Notes: generated by a model not told the origin, from the sequence alone. A stretch of 64,000 nt of DNA from Ectocarpus siliculosus (GCA_000310025.1 FN648578.1:62001-126000), one strand, 5' to 3'. Positions 1-12,506 are shown, numbered from the stretch's first letter. A program made the numbers and translations.

Positions 1-1206
1 GCGGAAGCCCCCGAAGCCCCTTGCACTTGTACTGTAGTGTGAGGATTCTTCGAGAGAGATGGATTCGTTGGGTCGTACCTAGTAGTCTTAACCCTTACGT
101 GACTACAGGCTGATTCAGCTCCGTTCTCAGCTCCGATCACTTTGCGTGCCGAAAGATCGCCGTTGTGCCTCGGCTTAGAGCAAAAAACACACATAGAGAC
201 CAGCAGGGAGACACAGGCAGCCCACCCCAAAAACACGCTTATCCGCAATGCGCACAGGACTCACATAGTGCAATACTATTCACCCATGCCTAACCTCTCT
301 GACGTGGGGCAGATATCCTTTCCAGATCCAATCTACTGCCTACCGGTACTGCAAGATTCAAACGCAAAAATACCCACCTGAGGGTGCATACAGCACCCTG
401 AACATGTGATCAACCCGGTGCCGCATCCGTGGGGGAGAGCAGAGCAAGCGTACACCGGAGCCGATGCTAACGTACTGCCTCGGTGCTTGATGTTGTTGTG
501 ATTTCGGTGCGTGTGGTTCCCAGTATTGGGAGTGGAGGGTGGTTCGTCTGCTGTGTGCAAAATTTCGCTCAAAGGCAAGGGTTTTCGGGACTACAGCTCT
601 GATCACAGCTCCGATCACAGCTCTCTATTTGTAGTACAGATTAGTAAAATTTATCACGATTTTTATGCATTTTGTGCGATAGTGGATGATGGTCTCGATT
701 CTCTGATGCGCGGGCCGTTTTTTTCGTCGATCTGGCGCTTCTGTGAGGCGGTTTCCCGTCAGTGTATGCTCTGTCCAAAGATGAGGTGGAGAAGATGTGC
801 CAACAGGTATTGCTTGGACAGGTACATCCTCTGTGCGGACGGTTGCTGTCGGAGACGGCATGCACACCTGCTCAGAAACTACTCCTGCTGTACAGTCTAT
901 TTCTCTCCGCATAGCTGCTACTGCTGTACAACAGTAGTACTACTGTACTCACTCCTGTTCGTCACCCTTACATCCACCGCGTCCCTAATCCCCTCTGACC
1001 CCATGTGGGGGCTCACAGGGACCCACTGCTGCACTATCCTTGCCGCCGTGACTTATGGGTGTACACGCATGCTTGGAAAATCTTTGACCGCAGAGAGCCA
1101 GTTGTGGGGAAAAAGGCGTAAAAATTCAAATCAACCCAGTCACGAAATGAAGTTGGGTCATAGTCTACAGCAGTACTGACATCTTCGGAGAGATCCCTGG
1201 GAACGA
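1..1206. other. No supported gene
   Basis: Open frames here, the longest at 511-1179 on the plus strand, are cysteine-rich, lack any recognisable domain and are opposed by similar frames on the other strand. A short run around 900-950 is rich in CTGCTGTA and ACAGTAG motifs. I see no RNA gene or mobile element. Confidence 0.5.
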
Positions 1207-1209
1207 ATG

Positions 1210-1413
1210 GGAGAGCGAGCCAGCGAGAGAGAGAGAGAGAGAGGCAGACAGAGAGAGACAGGCAGACAGAGAGAGAAAGAGAGAAAGAGACAGAGAGACA
1301 GAGAGAAGGAGAGAGAGAGAGAGAGCGAGAGAGAGAGAGACAAACAGAGAGAGAGAGAAAGACAGAAACAGAGAAACAGAGAGAGACAGAGAAAGAAAGA
1401 GAGGGAGAGAGAG
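1210..1413. repeat. GA-rich purine microsatellite
   Basis: About 200 bp of nearly pure purine on the plus strand, built of GAGA, GACAGA and GAAAGA units. Frames crossing it translate to R/E/K-only or S/L-only peptides and are not genes. Confidence 0.95.
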
Positions 1414-1889
1414 TATAGAGGTCGTGGCGGGTTTATGATTGGGTGCAAATCCAAAGGGACGGGGCAAAAGGTTCATACTACATCGGGTGGGTGTGCCCCC
1501 CTCACCTCATCCGTGAGGTTGTCACGCAACCTTCGCACTTTGGTCCTGATCTTCGCGACGTGCTTCTGCATCTTTTCCTCCTTCTTCTGCAGTTGAGACT
1601 GCTACTGTGCTGCTGCAGCATGCTGGGGGTGAGCAGTAGTGCCCGTGCTGCTCATAGCGCTGATGGTGTATATGCTCTTTGCACGTAAGAGGGACGGGAG
1701 CGCGGGAAGGGAGGGACACACTGGCTCTGTCGTGCGTGTCCACGTCAGCTCCAACCATTTTTTTCTCGAGAGCCCCCCCCCCCTATGGAAATTATGCACC
1801 TTCCGTGGGCCCCCTCCGCACTCCAATCTGCGCGCCCCCGAGTTGTTCCTCCACAAGGTTCCTCCGCACACACACATTGAATAACTACA
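1414..1889. other. No supported gene
   Basis: Several overlapping short frames on both strands and a C-run near 1776. No frame shows a domain, and none is favoured over its neighbours. Confidence 0.5.
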
Positions 1890-2352
1890 ATCGCGTGTTG
1901 TTGCCGGCATTGCGATGACCTCGAGATTTTTTTCCCCTTGGCGAGATGACTCCCAAGGTTGCCGCACCGCCGAGATTGCCAAGGTTGCGTGTTGCCGGTA
2001 TTGCGATGACCTTTGGATTCTTTATCCCTTGGCGAGGTGACTCCCAAGGTTGCCGCACGGCCGAGATTGCCAAGGTTGCGTGTTGCCGGCATTGTGATAA
2101 CCTTTGGATGTTTTACCCCTTGGCGTGGTGACTCCCAAGGTTGCCGCACGGCCGAGATTGCCAAGGTAGCGTGTTGCCGGCATTGTGATGACCTTTGGAT
2201 GTTTTACCCCTTGGCGTGGTGACTCCCAAGGTTGCCGCACGGCCGAGATTGCCAAGGTAGCGTGTTGCCGGCATTGTGATAACCTTTGGATGTTTTACCC
2301 CTTGGCGTGGTGACTCCCAAGGTTGCCGCACGGCCGAGATTGTCAAGGTACA
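1890..2352. repeat. 91-bp tandem array
   Basis: About five copies of a roughly 91-bp unit. The phrase CTTGGCG(A/T)GGTGACTCCC recurs near 1936, 2028, 2119, 2211 and 2302. Each unit holds CCCAAGGTTGCC and GCCAAGGT half-sites and the phrase GTTGCCGGCATTG. The last copies are nearly identical and the first ones more diverged. CCAAGG/CCTTGG motifs recur in other arrays at about 8.1-8.8, 28.4-28.9 and 35.5 kb, suggesting a dispersed repeat family. Confidence 0.9.
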
Positions 2353-2646
2353 AAATTCAGGAAAATGAGGCACATCCACCTTGGCAAGGTGGGGGGGAGA
2401 GGGGTATTTTCTCCACAAGGGGGTTCGACCTCCACCTGTGACGCTCTCTGTTGCGATTGTTGGACAATTACATACGAGAAACAGATAAACAAGAACCGCT
2501 AAGACGGGAAGAGAGCTCAGGCGCTGTGCAGCACGCTATCTAGTCTACCCCTGTCTGCGTCAGTCTACCAAAGGCAAACATATATCGAAGAAAACAGCCA
2601 GCTAGGAGGTAAGGCATATGGATAAGGTGCCGTCGCGATAGTAGCG

Positions 2647-3163
2647 TCATCTGAGTGGAACAGCGTGGTCGATGTGGAACGTGGAAAAAAAAAATGTCAC
2701 AGGAGCCAGTTCGCCGTCGCATGTGGTGTACCTCTTCCGTAGTCTTTGGGCGCTCCGGACGAAAGAGTAAACTCTGTAGCAAGGCTGTTCGCGGGGGCCA
2801 TGTAGTTTTCGCCTCGCGCCATTGCTGTACTGGCGAATTTTCTCTCGCATGTTCTCATAGATCACAGTTCGAACATCATTAGAATATGAGATTTGTCGAC
2901 ATGCATATTTGCTTCGGAGTCTTTGCACCCAGGGAATCGGAAAGCCAAACACGCAGGGATGGTTTCAGTAGGTGGCGGCTTGGTTTAACACGACACCTGC
3001 TGTCAATGCGGTCACGAATAATCGAACTTGGAAACCACCACAGATCGAATGTTGAGGTCCCCCCCAATTTTGTATCCATGGCAACAAAATACGTGCGAGC
3101 AATTTGATTGATTGTTGCTCTCATGGAAGCGCGTCGGTGGGGAATGCACACCGCAGCACCCAT
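2647..3163 (-). CDS. Possible two-exon host gene fragment, unknown function
   Basis: Two minus-strand coding-like stretches, 3163 down to about 2980 and about 2916 down to 2700, read together if an 80-90 bp intron (donor GTGTCG, acceptor GCAAAG) is removed. Residues include ARTYFVAMDTKLGGTSTFDL in the first part and DVRTVIYENMREKIRQYSNG in the second. No domain is recognised. The donor is weak and frames of about 100 codons occur by chance at this base composition. This is an inference from protein-like composition only. Confidence 0.18.
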
Positions 3164-4616
3164 GAAACAAGGCGGTGCAGCTTACACAATGCCGCGTTTA
3201 CTTGTGGCATTATGCCGGTCCCATCGACCGCTGCACATGATCTCATGGTTGTTCAGCCGTCTTCACGTGAAATCCAAATCGACCTTTTCCACTGTTCGCA
3301 ATTCACTCCACTCAACACACATACGGAAAGGTCCATGTTGTTCCTTCGACCTTGTATTCACTCCTCGACCCATCTTCGGCTAGTGGTCCCACTGAGGGGC
3401 GGCGCCCTTCAATATCCTAGTTTATATCGAGCCGAAAGTCTGCACAAGGGAAATCACTCACGGTAAGTCCACCAACTCTCACCTTGCGTTCCCCGGCCTT
3501 ATGTTTCGTGGGGACGGATGTCCCGGATGCCTTGCCCTTCCCGGATGCCTTGCCCTTGTCAGGGGCCTTGTGTCCATGAGTCAAGGCAGCCTTGGCACGA
3601 CATGTACATTACGTGAATAGGCGATAGACAGGGGCATAGTGTAAGTCTGAGTGCTTTACGGTTGGAAATTATCAAAATACGCTGCAACATTCGGTGTTCG
3701 ATGAACCAATTCGCGCCCGTAGTAACCACGAGGCACTTTGCAAATCATCTCACTTCATATCAGGGAGTTCTATGAGGCTATTCGTACAGCATCATGCATT
3801 ACCTTGTCGTGTTGAAGCGGAGCATGTGAAATCCCACGGAAAAGGATAGTGCTTCCCCGGGGAAATGTGGCCGTTTCATTTCTCGTTCGGGACAACCCAT
3901 TTCCGAAACGCGCTGTAGAAAACCTGCATTTAGTCTAGTCCCAGGGTATCCTCGCGACCATCTGCTTGACGTTACGGGCGGTGTGCCGGGACAAGCCTCA
4001 GGCCCTTGCCGTAGGATCGGAGACATGGACCGCACCCGACGAACTCCCACACGCATCCATTATACACTTTACCTTGTGGCGATACGGCTACAGATCGGAT
4101 GGAAAACCTGTTGTGTTGGAGTCACCTGCAGACGGGCATCATGGTTGTCGAGTGGAGATGCTCCTTTGCTGTTCGTAGGAGTCCCGGTTGACTGGGCGTT
4201 GAAACATTGCGGGACGACGTGAGGGATAGCCGTCGCGATGGCCAATGTGCGTCAAGATGGCCAATTTAACAATGATTCCTTTTCTTCACATATTCATTGG
4301 GAGCCCAGTAACAAATTATATCGGAGCACGTAGAGCGATACACTTCGGCTCTCCTTTGAGCACCTCAGGGTGTGTCATGTCGTCCAAAACTTGATCAGGG
4401 AATAATAGCGTTAGTGGAAATCGGGGATATGGTCTGATCTGCTAACCTCACATTGAAACCTTTCCTCTAGACCACCTCCATGGATCGATGTTGTTGATAA
4501 TTCCGCCGCGCAACAAGTTTTGGGAAACTAGGGGAAATGATTGGCCCACCTCCCCCCAATGGGGCGGGCGGCCAGACTGCATGGGAATTAGAATATTTTT
4601 ATAATGGTCGGTCTTG
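3164..4616. other. Non-coding, with single degenerate repeat units
   Basis: No supported gene. Near 3527-3560 the phrase CCGGATGCCTTGCCCTT is repeated twice. Around 3860-3920 is a lone, diverged unit of the repeat arrayed at 28.4-28.9 kb: both contain a GGCC..ATTT stretch followed by GG(G)CAACCCATTTCC. A minus-strand frame at 3799-4056 is explained by that repeat. Confidence 0.5.
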
Positions 4617-5302
4617 TTAAATTTTGGTGAGTAGATGCCATGGGCGAAAGCCGAAAAGGATCGTGCTGTGGAGGTGTTTCAAATGGAACTGCCGAAAATG
4701 ATTGGTCTCTTCTTGCACAGTGTTGTGTGCTCCGACGAGCTTTGATGGCATCGGCATTTGCAGCTCGATATTCCCGCCATTGGGCAACACGACGTTGACG
4801 CCGCTTTTGCTGTTAATTGCCCGAACATTGACGTCTACACGGGCCGCGTCTTTTGACAAAGAACGTAACCACAACATAACTAACCGTAATATTAGAAAGC
4901 AGGTGGTAAACAAAGGCAGATTGTTCGGGCGGACGAGAAAGAGTATTCGTGTGATTGTTAAATGTAAGCCGGTTTGTGATGGGTTCCAGTCATTAATGTT
5001 GAGTTGTCACGGTTTTTCTTCGCGTTAATTTGCATTGCATGTGTAGATCTGTAAGTTTCGAGATGCTCATCATAAAACACTCGTGTGTCGGTGCAAAAGG
5101 TGGTGAGAACGTACCCACGAAGACGGTGCCATGGACAAGTCAGTGGGGGCCAAGAATTCTCCTTCAACCGAGAGGCAGATTCCAAATGGTCTGTAGTATT
5201 CACAATCTCAGACTCGGCGCTCGCTGTAAATACCAGGGGGGTACAGCTTTGCAGCATCGCGCATATTTCACTGAGCGATTTCCGCAGGAAGGAGAAACAC
5301 AC
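4617..5302 (-). CDS. Possible two-exon host gene fragment, unknown function
   Basis: Two minus-strand segments look protein-like. One runs from 5302 to about 5115, with SEICAMLQSCTPLVFTASAE, and has possible donors GTGGGT or GTACGT near its end. The second runs from about 4880 down to 4617, with RVDVNVRAINSKSG and VVLPNGGNIELQ, and has a TTAG acceptor near 4885. The upstream part is serine-rich and the downstream part reads like a beta-rich globular domain. No family is recognised. Exon borders are inferred, and the overlapping plus-strand frame at 4702-5028 is less protein-like. Confidence 0.2.
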
Positions 5303-5382
5303 CCACAGCGTTTTGTGGATTCATTAGACAATGTTCGCAAGGTCGTTTACCAGAAGTACATGTAACAGCAGTGTACATATGA

Positions 5383-5733
5383 CCGGTCGCCCCGGTGGTC
5401 TAGCTGGTACCCTCGCAGCCTAGTAAGGGCCAGGTCATGGGTTTGAGTCCCGGCCAAGTGAGATATTTTCATCACTACATATATCCTGGTCTACGTTGGA
5501 AGCGACGCGCCGCCAAGCTCGTTGGTAGTAACCTAGATCGACTTCATAAGTCACGAGGAAAGGGATTGCTGTACCCTTCTCGCGATAAAAATATCTCAGG
5601 CAGGAACCGCAGGAGGGGGTCCGACCCCCCCCCTTCTACGTGACCGCGGTTGGGTCGTCTAGCTAGTAGAAGTGGAGGATGGGGGCCATAGGGGCAGACG
5701 ACAGAGGAAGAAAAAACATATATATACATATAA
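5383..5733 (+). mobile_element. tRNA-derived SINE, copy 1
   Basis: The head contains an A-box-like TGGTCTAGCTGGTA and a B-box-like GGGTTTGAGTCCC. The body holds a CTTCTCGCG..AAAATATC stretch, ACCGCAGGAGGG and CGTGACCGCGGTTGG, and the tail is an AAAAAACATATATATACATA run. The same layout recurs in the next copy. The acceptor arms do not pair, so it is not a functional tRNA gene. Such SINEs are copied by LINE machinery; no LINE was seen here. Confidence 0.7.
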
Positions 5734-5741
5734 ACGGTACG

Positions 5742-6072
5742 CCGGTCGCCCTGGTGGTCTAGTTGGTATCCTCGACACCTTCTAGAGTTTAGATCAGGGG
5801 TTCGAATCCCGGCGTAAGCAAGCTTTTCTTGCAAAGTGAGTTTTTGTCTCGCTTCCACTCCTGGCCTGTTGGATAGCGCTAGTTCGTGTGTACATCGAGG
5901 GAAGAGAGTGCTGAACTCTTCTCGCATTTCATATCGAAGGCAACGTACCGCAGGAAGGGAGGGTAGAGAGGCTCTCCTGTGTGACCACGGGTTGGAGTGA
6001 ACGGCACTACATAGTGCTGCGAGCGCTGAGTTGAAGTGAAGACAGAAAATAAAAAAATGTATATACGTATGT
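5742..6072 (+). mobile_element. tRNA-derived SINE, copy 2
   Basis: Head CCGGTCGCCCTGGTGGTCTA with A box TGGTCTAGTTGGTA and B box GGTTCGAATCCC, followed by a body parallel to the copy just upstream (CTTCTCGCATTTCATATC, ACCGCAGGAAGGG, TGTGACCACGGGTTGG) and a tail AAAATAAAAAAATGTATATA. The T-stem has mismatches and the acceptor strands do not pair. Body identity between the two copies is only moderate, so they are probably independent insertions rather than a recent duplication. Confidence 0.7.
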
Positions 6073-8090
6073 CGAGGTTTGGGACATCTACATATGTGCG
6101 AGTGTATTTTGGCCATTGTCGTGATGTGGACTCAGCGCTAGCCGAACAAGCGAGCGTAGGGTACATGTAGTCCAGCACGTGATTTCTCGGCCAATAACAG
6201 CAGCACGGTGAAGCGGACATACATAGCCATACCTCAATGTTCACTAAAGATCGGTTCCACCGGCACTTCGTAGGGTGTAGCGTGGTGGTGGTGACAGTTC
6301 CAGCCTTCCGGGTAGATGACGATGTTTGATTCTTATGAGTCGACTGGGTGGTATTCCGTGTATCGTTTATGCAAGATTATGTGGTTCGTGGACTTCTGCT
6401 TTTTTTCCTACTTGCAATTTATGTTCGGAGTGATGAATGAATATTGTTGTCATGTCCGCCGCTGCGGTGGATCACAAGACACGTGTGATATATTGTAGTT
6501 TTACAGATAGTTCATGTAAGGACACGAGGAGTAGCGTTGTTTTTGTTGTTGACAGCAGCAGTGGTATGCCTCTGTAGGTTGTTGTTGTTGTTGCTGTTTG
6601 CGGCACATATATGTCTGAGGCAAAGTTGCAAGAACAGGACTGACGATGCCGTAGGAAGGAACTTAGACAGGGAATTCTTTGGGATTGTGTGTTGTTGTAC
6701 GCCCAAAGTTTCTGCTAGTGCTTTGAGTTTTCGAACATGCATTGCATGCACATCTTCTCACGGAATTGCAAAATGTGTTATTTTTCTTCTTCTGCAATGC
6801 TGTCAACGAAGGTGTAGTGTTAGAGGCCTACACTATGATTCATGACAGGTGAACGTATTTTCCAGCTTGGCGCCGTTGGTGTCCTGTGCACAGTTTTTAC
6901 CCAACCACTCTTCCTTCCTTTGAGCGTCATGCTGAGCTGAAGGTGAGGGAGGCTGGCGCCCGAGCCTGGAGACCTTGGATATATAACATGATTTTTCGGA
7001 GAAATTTGCCAATAGATCGTGCGGAGCTTGTAACATGAACTCTTCGGTACTCTTCCCGTGCAAATCAGGACGCGGTGGTATCGACTGATTATCCTCGGGC
7101 GGATAGCTGCCACAGGTGCTGCACGCTACCTGTTGAAGCGACATATACATTGGCACGATCATCAGGTGTCTCGCCCCGAAATTTACGGCGACAGATACTC
7201 GCGTAGTCTTTGTATTGGGGAGAATAAACATGGGTCGCCATTGAAGATGACAACACGGCTTCCGCAGAGGTGCAGCTTTATCGGGCTATTATTTCACGCA
7301 AAATATGTGTACTACATGAGTGCTGCGTGTCCAAGCGCTGGGTGGCTCTCTCACTCCATGACCGCCCCGCTGCTTGACGATCCTAACCCCCCCCGGCGAA
7401 AAACACACCGGGCCATGTGGATCCATTTCGCGTCTTTTCGTGCGTGTCGGTCGGTTACTTTGTTCGCCATGCATGACATGCTGTATGGCATGCTCATATC
7501 TCACCCCTTCCTTTCTGTGCACCCTACTATTCGAAATTACGTAAAACTTCTTGTTCACAATCTGTTGGCAAAACACGTGTGCCTTTTTTGGTCGTCGATG
7601 ACGCTGCTGTCGCACGAGCCTCCCCACTCGCCTCACTTCGATATTTTGTCTAGTTTGAGGACATATCTACGTTTTGACATGATATGGTGCTCCGAAAGCT
7701 GTGCACGGCGTTTCCGCCTGTGGCGTATATTCTTCGGCAATGTATTTTGAGAGTCGATTTGAGGGTTGGACGCAGCGAAAGGGCGAAGGCATGATACGAC
7801 GAGGTATTGCATTCCAAGTGTTTTGTCGTTACAAACGAAAGGTAGTAGAGGCTTGAGGACCAAAATATCCATCCTAAACCACACTCAACACGTCTTGACT
7901 GGTGCTGGAGACAGCTATGTAGGTGAGGGGTAGCAATTGTTTTTCGCGTGGGATTGACGGGTGGGACGCATATTTTTTGTAATGTACAGACAATTGAACC
8001 ACTTCCTAACTCGGGGTTGTTGACTCATGGGTACTACTACTGTCAAGCAAGCGATGGGGGGATCATGTCGGTGCACAGGTGGACGCTACC
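6073..8090. other. No supported gene
   Basis: A plus-strand frame at 7058-7750 (230 codons) and minus-strand frames at 6833-7231 and 7289-7636 overlap. None has a recognisable motif or convincing splice context. A TTG/CAG-rich stretch lies near 6540-6600. Confidence 0.45.
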
Positions 8091-8790
8091 CCCCCCTTAT
8101 ACAAGGTTGACCCACCACCGGTACCTTGGACAGACCTTGCACGCACCCTGGGCAAGGTAAAAATGCCCCCAAGGTCACCACAAGGGTGCCCATGTCCAAG
8201 GTCTGCTATGTCTGGGCCTTGGAAGCACCTTGCGCAAGGTAAGTAAGGCCCCAAGGTAGTGCAAGGTCAAACGTTGGGCAAGGTCCGGCGGAACCGTAAC
8301 CTTGCACGCACCCTGGGCAAGGTAAAAATGCCCCCCAAGGTCACCTCACAGCCGAACCATGTCTAAGGCCTGCCATTTCTGGGCCGTGGAAGCACCTTGC
8401 GCAAGGTAAAAAAGCCCCAAGGTCACCACGAAGGCGAGCCATGCCCAAGGCCTACGATTTCTTGACCTTGAAAGGACCTTGGACAACGTGGAAAAAACAC
8501 CAAGATTACAATAGGTCGAACGGTTTCTAAGGTCGATGACTTCTCAACCTTCCAAGGACCTTTGCGCAAGGTGGACAACGCCCCAGGGTCACACAGGGTC
8601 GAAGCTTGTGTAAGGTCCAGCGGAACTGTAACCTTGCACCCACCCTGGGCAAGGTAAAATGGCCCCAACGTCACCTCAAAGGCGAACTTTGTCCAAGGTC
8701 TGCGATTTCTGGACCGTAGAAGGACGTTGCCCAGGGTGAAAAAATGCCGAACGGCCACCTCGAATCATGCATTTTTGCCGTGCCTCGCAA
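8090..8790. repeat. CCTTGG/CAAGGT-rich degenerate tandem array
   Basis: CCTTG..CAAGGT palindromes recur throughout. The phrase CACCCTGGGCAAGGTAAAA appears near 8140, 8310 and 8645, and GGAAGCACCTTGCGCAAGGT near 8220 and 8390. This indicates a composite unit of about 170 bp with internal sub-repeats. No coding function is supported. Confidence 0.85.
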
Positions 8791-10402
8791 GGCGGGTAAG
8801 TGATCTCTAGCACCTTCCACACGACGTACTACATCAGTAGCTCCTGAGAAACCAAAACCCGTCAACAATGGACTGTGTGTCCAGAACAGTGCGAGTATCT
8901 TGTACCACGAAACACAGGCAGCTGTCCGCCAGCACGGAGAGCGAGGCTCCCGCCAGTTCTACAGCATACATACTGATAGACAACACTCGCGGCTCGGAGC
9001 AACCAAGAGATCGCAGCAGATCGAGCGCTGGCGGCATCTTTTCGCTGGGCGAACTCTCTCCCAGAAAGAGAGCGGACGACGGACGCACCGGAGGTGCAAC
9101 GATCCAGGTTGATCCGCTCCCTCCCCCAACCAGACGATTTGCGATCAAGCTTCAGGCGACCAACTTGTCCTGCCACTAGCCTCTCCCCACGAGCCTTCGT
9201 CGATAGCCACCGCCAATCTATCACCGTTGCCGAAGGTGAACGTGCCGCTTCTCCTTCCAGGTGCCCCGGGGGGACGGCGTCGGGGATGGAGCGCCAGCCC
9301 TCGCTCCTGGCAGGGGCGGGGGGGGCACGACGGCGGTTACGAGTGGCATAGATGAAGGCCGGGGTGCTCGAGAAGGATCGGCGGCAACACGTACTTGGAG
9401 TAGGGGAGGTAACCATGTCGTTGAGGGGTGTGTGCGAGAAGGACAGGCAGGGACAGGGGGCCCGAGCGTCACGAACGGCGTCGTGCATCAGTAATCCATT
9501 CATAAAACACGGCGTCGACCCAGCTGGAAGACATGCACGACCGAAGAACGAAACACACCAGAAATACAAACAGCAAGGGGTGCCGACAAACACTCCAACA
9601 TGCTGTGGTACACGTGTGTGCGGGTTTCCATAGCAAGCATCGACCGCGCTAGCCGGCCGGCTGCCCAATCAAAAGACGCCGCGGAATCTTGAAGCAGGGT
9701 TAACAATCGTGAGGACACGCGTTGTCGTGTCTGTGTTTTTGTGTGTATCTGCCTCATCCAACCGGTACACTGTTCGGGATATTTTTCAGGATGACTCAGC
9801 GGGGATCACACATCACATAAAACAGGTGAACATGAACCAAACGATACCTCTCGGCGCAGCGTGCATGCAATGCTGGCTGGACTCTAGGTGTTTACACAAG
9901 CAGCTACGTCTGCGGGACGGATAAGATCGCAAGAACAGAGGAAGAAACACAGAGGGATAGTGCACGCATACCAAAAGAAAATGAATTCCACAACACGCTC
10001 TGCAAATATTTTTCCTCACCGTAGTTGGTGCCTCTCAGAAAAAACAGGGGAACTTGTACCGCCTCCCCCCTCCGTTGACGATAGCAGCACCCAAGAGAAC
10101 CTCCCCCGCCGCCGTTGCGACGCCCCTTCGACTTGGACTGATTGATGTGGGGAGGGGAGGGCATGATGACGATCAGGGTGGAGGTTTTTACACGATGAGA
10201 GATCCGAGATAATCATCGATGGAGTAGCACGCATCCGGTGCTGGTGTCGAATCGCAAGCGCTCGCTAATTCAGAGTCTGCTCACTCAGGGTCTGGCTCAA
10301 AGATGGACAGCATGTCTTGACGGTGTGTGGCCAAATATGCTTCTCCGTGCCCCGCCGCCAGACAACTAAACTTTCAGATACATTCTGCCCAACCAGTCTC
10401 AC
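8791..10402. other. No firm gene; overlapping GC-rich frames
   Basis: Frames on both strands between 8862 and 9668 overlap heavily. A plus-strand stretch at 8868-9176 reads S/T/R/P-rich and could be an exon, and so could the minus-strand frame opposite. No domain, start context or splice site separates them. Confidence 0.4.
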
Positions 10403-10642
10403 CTGCCCTACGCCGCTATCGCCCTCGTTTCCTTCGCCGGCGCTGCCGCTATCAGCAGCACTGGCGGCGTCGGTGGCGGCGGCATCCTGCTCCGGTCCGT
10501 GTACTGCCGAGCTCCTGAAATCCAGGCTGGACGCTCCGCTCCTGAACATACCATCACCACCAGAAGCAGCAGGAGCAGCAACAACAGCAGCGGCAGCGGC
10601 AGCAACAAAATTATCATCTACCATGTCAATAAACGAACACAC
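10403..10642 (-). CDS. Possible exon, Ala/Ser/Gly/Asp-rich protein
   Basis: A minus-strand frame starting at an ATG at 10642 reads MVDDNFVAAAAAAVVAAPAA shortly after the start and then becomes acidic and serine/glycine-rich (AADSGSAGEGNEGDSGVG). It meets a good splice donor, CAG followed by GTGAGA, at 10403/10402. The GCT/GCC runs come partly from a CAG/CGG microsatellite. The next exon was not found. The content is low complexity, so function cannot be given. Confidence 0.25.
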
Positions 10643-12031
10643 AGAGACGAGACCACCTCGGAAAAAAAAAAAATATAAATGTATATCACCGCCCTTAATC
10701 TACCTCGTGTGCGCGGCGAGCACGGAGATGTCAAACGGGGCTGTCATCTGCGCCGCCTGATCGGTCCTCGATAAGTCAACGAGCAACACTAGAAATCGGT
10801 GGGCGTCAAGAAGGAATCGCATCCCACCGCCACCTTCCCAAAGACCCCTCATCACGAGCCTTCCTTTGCCATTGACTAACGCACAGTGGACCCCCCACTT
10901 GGGAAGCACACTTCTTAACGTCCAGCACCGCGGCCCGCCGAGCCTCCTACCCCCTCCCTCGCCATGCTACGGCGCCCCGGACGCTCGCCAGGAGGGAAAA
11001 CAGCCGCCTCTTCGACATGGCGGCATGCATGCTCCTTCGGTAATCACCGGAACATGGCTGCAAACGGTGGGAGGTGTCGAAGAAAAAAAATGGTCTGTTT
11101 CCTGGATTGCGTACATGAGACACAAGCATCACACGAAGTAAGCCAAAGTGGATAGCGTTAAAAGCGAGAAAGTTCATTTTTCATCGTATTAAAGAAGCCG
11201 CAGCGCGCCAAGGCGAATCTAAGCTACACTTCAAACACCACAGATACGCCGAGGTCAGGTAAAATCAAGAAAAAACATGACGACGCATGAGAAAAAAATA
11301 ACGAACCTTGACCCACTCCGTGGGTTGTCTACCCCTCTTTTTATTTGCCCACGTCGCCTCCCAGACTATTCTCGGCAACCTCTTCTCTCCCGTACCGCTG
11401 CATGTCAGCTTCTTTGCGTCTCTTCCCGATCGTAACGATTGGATCCCCAGTTCTGCCCTGACGGCTGCATTATTTGCGCGCTTGGGGCTTCCCAGGATGA
11501 CTTTCGCTGCTTGGAGGGGTGGGGGTGTACTCGTAGTCGTGCATACCGTATTCTAGTCGTTAAATCATTGACCTGCATCCCTACAAAGCCGGGGCGGAGC
11601 ACGCCGGGTTCTCACCGGACCTGGCTCAGATAAAGGAAGGGGAGAGTACCTTTACGGGCAAGACTTTTACTCAGCGGAGCCCGTCGAACCACCACGGCGG
11701 AGATAGGGGCACCGTGAACATTGACTCATACTGGCCATGTGCTAACGTTTCCATATTGCAACACATACCGAGAGCGAAACGAGGGCAGCTAAACAAAAGG
11801 GGTAGAATGCGTAGGCGCGTCGCGCGGTGTGTACCTCTACCTCAGTATATTGCAAGCGCCACTCCGGACACGGCTAAGGCCACCCCCTGTTCCGTGTGAA
11901 TTGTTTCTGCACGGGTATCAGCATCGGACTGATGTACCAAATCCATCGCCTCGGCTTCTTCGTTCTATGTGTGCCTAGCGCGAAAAGAAGTGGCGGAGAG
12001 AGACATCAAAGCAAGCGCAGATAGATATGGA
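10643..12031. other. No supported gene
   Basis: A minus-strand acceptor-like polypyrimidine tract ending TTTGCAG lies near 11060, but the sequence after it does not stay open for long. No repeat or mobile element was recognised. The copia target duplication begins at 12032. Confidence 0.4.
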
Positions 12032-12036
12032 TGGAG

Positions 12037-12506
12037 TGTTGAAATACAGCGCATTACTGCTGTAGGATGTGTGCAGTAGAATAGATGCTGCTGTATGATT
12101 GCTGTATGCATTGATACATACATGCGGTGTGATATGTGACGTTTGGTAAAACGTAACATGTATGACGAGTTTTCGCAAGGAACTCACGAATGAATTGATG
12201 GTTGAGCAGAGGATTGTAATTGTGTAGCGAGATCACGAGGTGTTGCGAGCCCCACCGGGTTCACTCCCCATCTATCCCTCAACATCTCACCTCTGCAAGT
12301 ACGCTGAAGAAGAATGAAAGTGCAAGTCCCAAAAGCGGCATCTAGAAACAACATCGACTTCGGTCACTGTCTCAACAGACTTCAGCAGTCTACACAGACT
12401 TCGGTCTGCACATCACACAGACTACTGTCTGGAACTGCACATAGGCTTAACCGCCTGCAGACACGACCCTTGGGTACAGGGCACCTCGACACGACACATT
12501 TCTACA
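12037..12506 (+). repeat. 5' LTR of the copia element
   Basis: 470 bp, TG...CA ends, preceded by target-site copy TGGAG. It contains several CAGACTTCRG/GTCTGC inverted motifs near 12370-12440 and matches the downstream LTR at about 97 percent by eye. Confidence 0.93.

Noticed and set aside
511-1179. 222-codon plus-strand frame
   Set aside because: No motif, cysteine-rich low-complexity patches, competing frames on the other strand, no promoter or splice support.
1207-1596. Frame of mostly Arg/Glu residues
   Set aside because: It is the translation of the GA microsatellite.
3799-4056. Minus-strand 85-codon frame that looks protein-like
   Set aside because: Its MGCP...R..K segment matches translations of the non-coding 160-bp array at 28.4-28.9 kb, so it is a stray repeat unit.
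5383-5820. Two tRNA genes
   Set aside because: A and B boxes are present, but the acceptor strands do not pair and T-stems have mismatches. The conserved downstream bodies make them SINE heads.
7058-7750. 230-codon plus-strand frame
   Set aside because: No recognisable domain. His/Arg/Cys-rich chance-like composition, with equal-length frames opposite.
8862-9668. 268-codon minus-strand frame
   Set aside because: GC-rich region with several long frames on both strands; no feature favours this one.
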